Shown one piece after another: positions 35,888-44,092 of a stretch of 44,092 bases of DNA. Every line of letters starts with the position of its first letter. Positions within the stretch are counted from its first letter, which is position 1. The notes beneath the pieces were generated by a model. The model made no database searches, was not told the origin of the DNA, and was given only the letters and a program-made list of their open reading frames with translations. Source of the DNA: Phallusia fumigata (Eukaryota; Chordata; Ascidiacea; Phlebobranchia; Ascidiidae); the NCBI GenBank assembly GCA_008931825.1, contig QXVZ01025325.1, positions 1 to 44,092 of the forward strand, read 5' to 3'. A program made the translations under genes and the position numbers.

Positions 35888-36032
35888 TTATTCGGTGCAA
35901 CTGAAGAAGTCTTTTAGAGGGGCAAACAAATGCTTGATAACCGGCACGCTCCAAGCCTTTCCTAACACCCGAAGCCGTCCCGCTCGCGACATGTTGCATA
36001 CGTCTGTGTAATGATCCGGAAATCCGAACACT
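35888..36032 (-). CDS. dnmt3: DNMT3 last exon: C-terminal catalytic region
   Basis: Starts in phase 2 (completing Arg), reads [19 protein letters not shown], then [19 protein letters not shown], and stops at 35890-35888. It is more CpG-rich than the other exons. Confidence 0.96.
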
Positions 36033-39000
36033 CTAAACACAGTAATATATGCACGCGTGGGTATACATGTGGTTTGTTTAGTGGGCATATGGACGGCTTG
36101 CCGTAGGTTTGGGATAGTTAAAACTACAAGTAGAATATTGAAAGGGATTGTCACTGTTTTTTTTACTCACTTGTGTAGCATTTAACTATATATAATGTTG
36201 GCGATAATATATGTGATAAAGTAAAGCGGTTAACCATAATACCATGGCAACACGTTTACAACAAGTTGTACATAAGCTCAGTATCACTACAATTTAAGCG
36301 ACGATTTTAGGGGATTTTATCAAGGCCAAAAACAAATTTATTTGTCTACTTTCCTGTTCCCAGGTTTAATAAAGATCCCCCAATCAATAAAACATTGTTA
36401 GTTTTGTAAACTGCTTCTACGTGCGTGTTTGCCAACTCACATATGCCATTGTTTCCGCAGAATCATGTTTTATGTTGTTTGTTTTGTTACATAAGTACTC
36501 GCGTAAAAACACTTGCACTACATGGGGAGCAGTGAAACAATATATTGCTTTAATTGTTGTAAAAAGGGATAAAACACATATGTAAAACTAATTGTGATGG
36601 AGATTTTGTCTATTTTTGGACCCATTTGTAGTGAAAGCATAAATATTCCCGTCGTCAAGTGGCCTGCAAAATCATTTGTGAATCGCACATGGCCCTATGG
36701 CCAAAAAGGTTGGACACCCTTGATGTAAAACCACCAGTGGTGTATTTTTCATGAGCACAGCTGTAATTTTTTTAATAATCAATGAGCAATTTGATTTTTT
36801 ACATGGTCCGTGAAAATTCCTTTTTTTGCCTAGACTTACAAGTCCTGAACCCAGAACATATTCATTACTCACCTTTCAATCTCAGTTATCCACAAAGTGT
36901 CACTCTGATTCCTCTGTTGCAAAACCACTGCATTGCTTAGAAATGAAACCTCTTCATTTCCACCACTAGCCACACAGCGCTTGCTCACAGAATTCAAGTT
37001 GGTTGTAATTGTCCTCAACTTCTGTGTTTTTGCAACACGCCCTGGTTCAAGGCAGTCTTGAAGATTAAGCTTGTGATGTGGAGAAGCTACCATTGGTCTG
37101 CAAAAAGTATATTAAAGAGAATATTAATATTAACAGCCACCAAGATAATTTAGTGGTTAATGCAGTCACCTTGTGGTTCAAGGCTTCGTATAATCTATTC
37201 TCGCTCAGTTGTGTTTCTATTAGCTAGTAATTTAGGCATTAATTGCCCAAACCACAAAAATCCATTGAGTTAAAATAAAATAAAAATATTCAAACTGAAC
37301 TAGCTGCGATGAAGCAGACAGCTTAAAGGTGAACTTTGCTTTAAACATTACACATTCAGGCATTGTTCCTCCTGAAGACAATAACAATGAAACATACATC
37401 TAAACATCATTTTGGGCTATAGTAACATTTATGTTTTTATTTTCAGAAAATCGCTCAGTGCAGTCTACTGCAAATTAAGGAGTTTCCAGTTTTTTAAGAC
37501 AAACACAATGCCTCATGAGGAAATAAAAATGCCTTTAGAGAATAACATTACCACCTTACCTGCTCATTCCTGGTAAGTTGCCCCAAAAACACCGAGGTCT
37601 GTGTGCTGGTGACACATATTTTGCATCAAGAACCACAGGGTTTTTCTGTGATAAAATGCTTCATTTTACAGTGTTCAAATCAGAGTGCATAAGATAGCAC
37701 ATTTTTCAAAACAGAAGCTTGATTGCCATTTTTACATCAGTAATTTAAAGTGGTCTTACCTGTAGGAAGTGTGCAATGGTCTGTCTAGATGCATGATCCA
37801 TACACACAACATTTTCAAACAACCAAAAAAGATGTTTGCCGCAATTTGCAGCTATTAACTGGCATGAGCGCAGGATCCTCACAAACTCAAAAAACAAATT
37901 TCCCGACCCTTTGTCTAAAAAAAACTAAGGGAGTTTTCATTTCTTTCATTGCAAAAATGTTTTTGAAAGCTAATATTACATTGATTAAAAGCAATAGCAG
38001 ATCTTTATTAACAAAAGCAAAGCCTAGATGTTAGCAATTTGATAACAAAAATCAACCTTTTTTGTATGGGGTTGTTGATTAGGTGGAACCGCTTTTGTGG
38101 GTCATAGTACCAAAAGGTTGAAAATCAATGTTGTAAATAAAAGATCATAGTTTACCTGACCAAATTCCTTTTCTTGCTGGGTTTACAATCGATAAATCAT
38201 TGCAAGGACTTCCACCTATCACCAAATCAAATGGTCCCCATTCTGAAAGCTGCCAAAAATGTTTTTTATGCAATTGACAGTATCAACGAAAATTTTTAAT
38301 AAACTTAGATTGGTACAAGTTCTTCAGGAAAATCATTTGTTTATTTGTCCCTAGTGTGGCATGGGATAATAATATTATGTCATAAATAAATATTTTTTGT
38401 TAAAATACAAACCAATTTATGCATTATTATTTTTTTGGATTATGAGTGAGGGAAACTGAAAATTTTAAAACTTGATCCACAAAATTGGATTTATTTAATA
38501 TTATTACTCCCTTTTTTGTTAAAATGGTATAAAACACAAACACTGCTCACCATTTTATCAGTAATCTCTGCAACATCTCCAACATTCTTTAGTTTTGCAG
38601 GAAATCTTACTTCTGACACACAGATAGCTTCGTGGTCGATTTCACAAGCATAATAGCATTCAACTTTGATACCAATTTCATGTAATGCCAACAGTCCTTA
38701 AAAAATGCATTCAACCAAAATTAGTGATTCTCAAACTGTGTGATGCAAAATATTTGTTTTTGCAGAGTAAAACACCAATATCTTGTGACCTGCTGTCACC
38801 CTCACCAATCACATGCAAAATAAGTTTTATTTCAACACAAATAATGTTAGCCTTGTAACATAGGAACAGTTCACTTTGGGGTTATCCTGTAATTTTCGGT
38901 AGTGTTTTCTTTAAATGGAAAAAATAAAATATGTTCTGTAAAACAATTTTACCAGTAGATATCCCATCAAACAATGACAAAACTTTTATGGGGCTTCGCT

Positions 39001-42000
39001 GGGATGAATGAATTGTCTTTGGTGGTGAAAAAATCTAAAAACCAAAGAATGTATGGTATATATTTTTTATCTTCGATGCCTAATTAGAAATAATCCACAA
39101 GGCTTAGAGATAAATGTACATTTTTTACAAATTTTTTATCCTTAATAACATAAAGAAAAAAAGAATGTTAAGTCCTCTGCTCTATGATCCACCTCAAAGT
39201 TCAGGTCACAGTTCTCATCATTCATAAACATTTGCAAGTTTTGATGGCAGTTTTCTTTTCTCATCAACAGTCCATGTGTGTCTTTTTCAATGCACAGAAA
39301 GCATATCCATGGGACTTTTTTCATTTCCTCAAAAAATTAACACAAAATGTTAACTGTTATATTTTAACTGCCTTGTATAAATATACCTTTTCAGCTGCTG
39401 CTTGTCCAATGAAAAGCTCAAGGCATGTTGTACAAAAACACCTGATTACAAAATGATCATTTTTGAAATGATCATAAATTTTTAAAACTGTATGTAATAG
39501 GAAACTACAAGTGTTATGCACTGTGTATTAGAATAAGAAGTTGTGAAATGGAGTTACTGATATTTTTTCCTTTATCAAAAATTTAGTTAAACTAGAAGGG
39601 TGGCTTTCACCATATGGGGGTTCCATATACACTATTACCTTATTTAAAAAGGCATATATATTCACCATGTCATTTCACATTGGGTCCCAAAGTTACTTAA
39701 ACTTTTTTCAACATGATTGTTTCTGCAGGCAAAAACCCATGGGTCCCACACACGCAAAGTTGTAGAAACTGTGGTTCACTATAATCTATGTACAGAACAG
39801 AAGCAGATATTTTTTCTTTAATTTTTCATAAACAGAAAATGAATCACAGAATTAATAATATAAGTAACTATGACCCAACCTACAAACTTTAAAAGGCTAG
39901 TTAACTGCCAGGGTTATAGGGTAAACACAGCAAACTCACCATAATGACATGTTATACAAACTGTCTATATTTAATCTAATTCAGACATCTTTTATTAATT
40001 TGACCCATTTAAGGGGGTTAGTGTGGTATCTGGTGAAGCTCTAGCATGAAACACATCAATTACTGCATTACAATGACATGTTATACAAACTGTCTGAATT
40101 TCTTCCAATTCGGAGAACATTTAACAATATGCCCCATTTTAGGGGGCTAGTGGGGTACAAATATTGCACCATAATGACATCTTATAAAAACTGTCCAAAT
40201 ATCATCCAATTCGGACATTGGGTATAAACTTACCAAGGGGAATGTTGGTTGGACAAAACTATGCAATTACAAGGAGAAAGTACATGATGAATATTAAGTG
40301 GGTTCTAAATTTGTTTGAAGCTACGATGATAAGTTTTCTATGTCAGCTAATTCTGCACCTGCACTGAGCTCTAAGCACCACATTTAGTGCTTAGCCACAG
40401 CATCAAAAATGGCAATGCTTGATACTGAGCACAGACTTGGCTCAGTCTTTAATGATATACTATATTTTATCACCGAATCCCAACATGACACAAAAAAATG
40501 AAACTTTTCATAATTCGAGAATGTAATTTTTTTGAAGTGCAAACCTGCAGCAATTGCTATTGTCACAGAGAAGAATTTCCTTCCCACCACTACACACACA
40601 GCAGTAGCATGATGCTCCACCTTCATCAAGCAAGTAAACACTTTCACGATAGTCAACCTGAATATTACATAATGGTGTGTCAGGTATAGCTGTAATGTTC
40701 GGAGCAATATTATAGCTGCCTTGCTCAGTTTTCTGAAACCGTTTTTTAGAGTAACTTGTAATGAACTATGTACGCGTTGTGTTCTGAAAAAAAAAGTTCA
40801 AATGTCTAAATATTAGTAAAAAACAAACAGGAATTTATGTTGTAATACAGGCGATTTGATTTATTTATTATGTACAACTTAAAAAGCTGCCAAGAAAAAC
40901 TTTTTTTATGTCATCTATTTACCTCACACACACTGCAAAGACCACCAACAAACAAAGGATGGTCGCAAGTAATTTCCAGACTACCGCAACCCAAGCATAT
41001 TTGCTCCAGGTGTATAATATTATCCTCAACCTATTTTATAAGAAGTTAATATGTGTTGGTAATGATTCGATAAAATAATTAGATAATTAATTGTAATTTT
41101 TGCATTGAATATATTGGTTGGCACCTTCTTAAGTGACAGCTTGAGCTGTTCGGAAAAGTCTAGATCATTTCCTTGTTTTTCGTTTGGTTGCAAGAGCATC
41201 TTTCGCTTCTTCTCAAATGTTGATTGTGTAGAATGCATTTCACTGTTTAGGAAAGGAGCCAAATCAATTTCTTCTGCAAATAAAAATCATACAATCATCA
41301 CCATATGGAGGTTCTACCAATCACCATTTTTGGGTAGTTTCATAAATAAAATCTTACTAATTTCACAGCAGCAAAAGGAAAAAAGTTTACTGTTGTATAC
41401 AGTGGAGGCTAGGAAACCGATCAAGTATATACTATAAATTAATATATCCTGAACTTTTTGTTTTACCACACAATACTCAAATTGCTTTGAAACCTACCAG
41501 GCCTCATACATTTTGGAAGCAGTTTGACATAACCTTCTGGGAAAAAATGATCTCTTGCCCATCTTAAACCACCTTCTTTGGAAATTCCGCTTTTTTCTAA
41601 AAATTTATCCGTTAGTGACACCAAACTAAACCTCATAACCAAAGTAACAAAACGTAAGTTCCCTTACTTGGAAAGCTGCTGATTATGCATTTGTCATGAC
41701 ATTTGTAAAAGCTGTAGCAGGTATTTCAAAAAAATTTAACATTTTTTTTTAATAAGAAATTGGTGATTTTAACCAAGAACAGGAATTACATTACCATGGC
41801 CCAATTTACAAACTTTATTAGGATAGCAGGTTAACTGCAATTGATGCACCACAATGCCATGCTCTAAAAACTGTCTAAATTCTATCCAGCTTTGACATTG
41901 TTTTATAGTATAACCCATATTAGGCGGCTAGTGGGGTAATTGCTGGATCTATTGGATCAAACAAAGAAATTGATGCACCACAATGGCATGTTCTACGTTC

Positions 42001-44092
42001 TGTCTCAATTTTCTTGAATTTGGACATTGTTTAATAATTTGACCTATACTCGAAGGCTGTCAGGGTCAGTCGTAAGGGTAAAACTCAGCCTCAAGACCCA
42101 AACTACCACATTTTAAAGTTTTATCCATATCAACAAAATATTGCATACAGACAATCCTTGATCACAAACTTTGGAAACTGTTCAACATGGGGATTTCCCC
42201 TTTTCACCAAAAAGAGATAGTGACCTGATTAACTGCCCATATTAATGACTTATGCTCTTGGTTCCATTTTTTTGCAGAGTCAGGCAATTGGTACGCGCTT
42301 TGTTTACACCGGGGGACAGAAGTCTGTGCCATTACTAAATTGTGGATATTCCACACTAAACTAAGGTTTGTGGCACTTACACATGTCAAAAAACATTTTA
42401 CTTTTTTTTGTCTAAAGGGGTAACCCGTAGGGCTATGAGGTAATTAGAAACAGATGACACATCACGATGACCATATCTACCACCTGTAAAAGTTTCATTC
42501 AAATCCACCAACATTTTCATGCCAAAAGTAGGTAGACAAACCTGCAAGGGAAAAAAAGAAAAAAGTTTATTGGTGATTTGTGGGCTGCAAAAAAAATGCT
42601 GGCTACATGCTGCTGCAGCCAGCATTTGAACCATGTTGGTTTAGATGAGAATATGATATTACAGCCAGCACTTATACATACATACAGTCATTAGTTATCC
42701 AAACTGCTGTAACATCAGTAAAATCGATGTCTTACCTGCCCGTTTGCAAGCCTCTGCAATAGCTTCATTAACAGCTTCCATGTAGCCTTGATTTCTGTAG
42801 TAACTCCCTTCTTTAAAGAACTTCACAAAATCATGGAAATATGCCATCTGATCTACTTTAGTCTGGATACAAAAGCAGAAAACACATGACAGATGCTTTT
42901 CAACACAATACACAGCTTTGCAAAATATGTTTAGTTAGTATGTGTGCGAGTCGAACAATAAGACCAAACTTTTTATTTATTATGCCAACTTTTTATTCTA
43001 TTTCCAGCCAATACATTTTGGACCATTTTCGATTTTTTATCTCAAGTTTAAGCAAAAAACATTTTTTTACCTCTGTATACTTTCCATCACCAAACCATTT
43101 AATCCAGCGCGTTGGGTCATCAGGTGGGTCAATGGGCCCACTCAGTTCTGTTCGGTTTGCTATTCGTCCTGGCCACCATCCAAATCCTCTACACTTGCCC
43201 CACACAAGCTATTTGAGTAAGATAGGAAATGCTTTACTTCTTTTAAAACATCAATTGATTTACATTTTTGACAAACAGCTTTATTACTTTAAGCCAGTTG
43301 ACAACAAATACCATCTGTTTGTATTGTCAACCAAAAATTCCAGTCTTTGAACAAAATATAATGGGAGTAGTAAAGACCTGTGTTTACCAAGCAAGTCAGT
43401 GTTTTTGTAAAAATGTAATTGCAATCGACCAATGCTATGAAAAGAACTTCAACCACAGATGAATTACAGCTGGGGGTTACCAGGTCTTCCCTTGGAATAA
43501 TTCTTCTTTGGGGCTGTGGAGCAGGTTGCTGCGACGCATGGACCTCATGTGAAAATGATTCATCATTAGGCTTGCGTTTCTTATTTTTGCTGCAAGAAAA
43601 TTATACACAGATTTGGTAAGTTGCTTATGTGTACAAAAAGTTTGACTGTAGTGACCAAATAACCAAGGTGGGTCCACCACCAGACCACCACATACAGGCG
43701 CCTATGTTAGACGTCTGTACCACTAAAAAAGTATGCTTGTGCTTTCAATCACTGTAAGAGCTTTCAAAAATCTTTTTGGAAAAATGATCCTGTTGCCTGC
43801 AACTCCCCATGGGGGTCACGACCCACAGGTTAAAAACCCTTGTTGTAGAGATATTTGTTGGAATACAAAATTTAAATCCAAACAGTGTAACCTCGATGTT
43901 TCAAATGTAATCCATCAGGTAAAGTATGCAAAGGGTTCAGAAGTATTTGATCACTTTGTCCCAAGACTAAATATTTTAAGGCATAATTAAATAATATGCT
44001 TTTTTTAGCTGATTGTATGCAAAGTGCAAACTCAAGACTTATGTTAGTACAATATGCATCAGGATTTTGATCGTTCACTTACGGCTTCTGTT
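35888..44092 (-). CDS. dnmt3: Gene 2: DNMT3 family de novo DNA (cytosine-5) methyltransferase, 5' end outside window
   Basis: Seventeen exons with consistent phases give about 658 residues. PWWP domain (exons 43071 and 42736) binds methylated H3K36 nucleosomes in the family; ADD domain (exons 40923 to 39193) reads unmodified H3K4. The catalytic domain has motif I FDGISTG, motif [11 protein letters not shown] with the catalytic Cys, motif VI FENVV, the RTITT region and motif X/C-terminus [12 protein letters not shown]. It transfers methyl from S-adenosylmethionine to cytosine in nuclear DNA. All visible catalytic motifs are intact, so it is probably active rather than a DNMT3L-like cofactor. 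Basic KNKKRKP upstream of PWWP may be a nuclear signal. It lies upstream of gene 1 on the same strand, 1.5 kb apart. Confidence 0.96.
36033..36872. other. DNMT3 last intron with a hAT-like end fragment
   Basis: About 36655-36725 holds aggttggacacccttg next to GGCCCTATGGCC, resembling one terminus of a hAT-type element; the other end is not found. The remainder shows nothing certain. Confidence 0.5.
36873..37097 (-). CDS. dnmt3: DNMT3 exon: target-recognition and motif IX region
   Basis: Phase 2 to 2. Reads [20 protein letters not shown], then [12 protein letters not shown], ending [10 protein letters not shown]. Matches the family's LQ-E-CLE-GR-A and RTITT-x-x-NS motifs. Confidence 0.96.
37560..37645 (-). 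CDS. dnmt3: DNMT3 exon: motif VIII region
   Basis: Phase 0 to 2. Reads [20 protein letters not shown], then WGNLPGMS. Matches the conserved [13 protein letters not shown] segment. Confidence 0.96.
37760..37914 (-). CDS. dnmt3: DNMT3 exon: motif VI (ENV)
   Basis: Phase 1 to 0. Reads [13 protein letters not shown], then [14 protein letters not shown]. Contains the catalytic Glu of ENV. Confidence 0.96.
38156..38249 (-). CDS. dnmt3: DNMT3 exon: motif IV (PCN)
   Basis: Phase 0 to 1. Reads [20 protein letters not shown], then [11 protein letters not shown]. The PCN Cys is the methylation nucleophile. Confidence 0.97.
38551..38696 (-). CDS. dnmt3: DNMT3 exon: motifs II-III
   Basis: Phase 1 to 0. 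Reads [19 protein letters not shown], then [14 protein letters not shown]. The acidic residue after the second strand and the VGDV motif bind the cofactor in the family. Confidence 0.96.
38953..39034 (-). CDS. dnmt3: DNMT3 exon: motif I
   Basis: Phase 0 to 1. Reads [14 protein letters not shown], the cofactor-binding FDGI-x-TG motif completed by the next exon. Confidence 0.96.
39193..39327 (-). CDS. dnmt3: DNMT3 exon: end of ADD domain
   Basis: Phase 0-0. Reads [19 protein letters not shown], then [12 protein letters not shown]-x-C-x-x-C is the last zinc pair of the PHD-like finger. The donor is GTGGAT. Confidence 0.93.
39387..39441 (-). CDS. dnmt3: DNMT3 exon: ADD PHD-like finger
   Basis: A 55-nt exon, phase 2 to 0, reading [18 protein letters not shown]. 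Matches the family's R-CFC-x-x-C-x-x-L segment. Confidence 0.95.
39890..40215 (+). mobile_element. Copy of dispersed tandem-unit element (no tail seen)
   Basis: Three units with GACATGTTATACAAACTGTC and ATTTAACAATATGCCCCAT phrases, the last truncated before 40215. Lies in a DNMT3 intron within the ADD-coding region. Confidence 0.78.
40545..40657 (-). CDS. dnmt3: DNMT3 exon: ADD middle
   Basis: Phase 0 to 2. Reads [20 protein letters not shown], then [15 protein letters not shown]. The Cys spacing matches the ADD PHD-like finger. Confidence 0.95.
40923..41030 (-). CDS. dnmt3: DNMT3 exon: ADD GATA-like finger
   Basis: Phase 0-0. Reads [20 protein letters not shown], then GLCSVCE, giving the C-x-x-C...C-x-x-C zinc finger. 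The vertebrate NCFLEC-like segment just after it is absent here. Confidence 0.95.
41125..41273 (-). CDS. dnmt3: DNMT3 exon: linker between PWWP and ADD
   Basis: Phase 1 to 0. A charged linker: [17 protein letters not shown], then [14 protein letters not shown]. Low conservation is expected. The donor GTGCCA is weak but keeps frame. Confidence 0.85.
41498..41596 (-). CDS. dnmt3: DNMT3 exon: post-PWWP region
   Basis: Phase 1-1. Reads [20 protein letters not shown], then [12 protein letters not shown]. Links the PWWP helix bundle to the linker. Confidence 0.88.
41810..42570 (+). mobile_element. Long-form copy of dispersed tandem-unit element
   Basis: Units, then the same unique spacer as at 15582-16300 (caagacccaaactaccac; ttcaacatggggattt; ccattactaaattgtg), then the tail (accacctgtaaaagtttcat) and an A-rich run. 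The terminal hairpin is not evident. Lies in the DNMT3 intron between PWWP and linker exons. Confidence 0.78.
42736..42862 (-). CDS. dnmt3: DNMT3 exon: PWWP C-terminal helices
   Basis: Phase 0 to 1. Reads [19 protein letters not shown], then [16 protein letters not shown]. Matches the helical half of the DNMT3 PWWP. Confidence 0.94.
43071..43208 (-). CDS. dnmt3: DNMT3 exon: PWWP beta-barrel
   Basis: Phase 0-0. Reads [20 protein letters not shown], then [18 protein letters not shown] is the PWWP motif variant; W-I-x-W-F-G-D-G is the DNMT3 barrel signature. Confidence 0.97.
43481..43589 (-). CDS. dnmt3: DNMT3 exon: region before PWWP, basic stretch
   Basis: Phase 2 to 0. Reads [12 protein letters not shown], then [16 protein letters not shown]. 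The basic KNKKRKP is a plausible nuclear signal (inference). Joins in frame to the PWWP exon. Confidence 0.85.
43770..43852. repeat. Fragment with hAT-like terminus
   Basis: GGGGGTCACGACCCACAGGTTAAAAACCCTTG resembles (in reverse) the start of hAT elements such as the one at 23909. Only one end is visible. Confidence 0.45.
44083..44092 (-). CDS. dnmt3: DNMT3 exon, only its 3' end inside the window
   Basis: The last 10 bases of an exon before a GTAAGT donor. The phase (2) fits the acceptor at 43590. The start codon lies outside. Confidence 0.6.

Noticed and set aside
40660-40800. Strong acceptor (TTTTTTTTTCAG) suggesting an extra DNMT3 exon
   Set aside because: No donor gives an exon that keeps phase between the ADD exons, and the read-through has no family similarity.
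42886-43350. 154-codon plus-strand frame
   Set aside because: Antisense to the PWWP exon of DNMT3; a shadow frame.

Overview
The window is animal nuclear DNA. Genes are split into many short exons with GT-AG introns, and the sequence is AT-rich and full of DNA-transposon debris. I cannot fix the lineage. Compact introns, one complete DNMT3 type enzyme and a long ZP/FN3 membrane protein fit an invertebrate such as a tunicate, hemichordate or cnidarian. All recognised coding sequence is on the minus strand, so both genes read from high to low coordinates.

Gene 1 (about 34339 down to 1604) encodes a large type I membrane protein. I traced 40 exons, about 8.4 kb of coding sequence or roughly 2,800 residues. 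In order they give: a signal peptide; a DGDNDG-containing segment; an unrecognised extracellular region ending in CUB-like sequence; 22 fibronectin type III (FN3) repeats; a zona pellucida (ZP) domain with a basic RKRR cleavage site and an external hydrophobic patch; one EGF-like module; a transmembrane helix; and a four-residue cytoplasmic tail. Essentially every FN3 repeat is one phase 1-1 exon. Reading frames agree across nearly every junction. The exceptions are one frame break at the 3' end of the exon at 21513-21781 and an unresolved join in the 5' intron full of repeats (30.9-33.3 kb).

Gene 2 (35888 to beyond 44092) encodes a DNMT3 family de novo DNA cytosine methyltransferase. It has PWWP, ADD and catalytic domains in 17 exons with perfect phase continuity; its N-terminus lies outside the window. 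Between the genes, about 34.3-35.9 kb is CpG-rich, presumably the DNMT3 3' UTR and the promoter of gene 1.

Repeats: five short elements with hAT-like terminal inverted repeats and 8-bp target duplications (482, 7320, 23512, 23909, 33608), plus fragments. A dispersed family made of ~128-bp tandem units with a common tail and terminal hairpin occurs at least seven times (about 12.96-16.3, 21.06, 28.08, 30.99, 32.5, 39.9 and 41.8 kb). A 26-bp perfect inverted repeat lies just downstream of gene 1.

Assembly caveats: a 107-N gap ends in a 21-base match to the loxP linker used for 454 mate-pair libraries. Two single-N joins (5773; 14311/15581) separate near-identical stretches that look like unmerged haplotypes.
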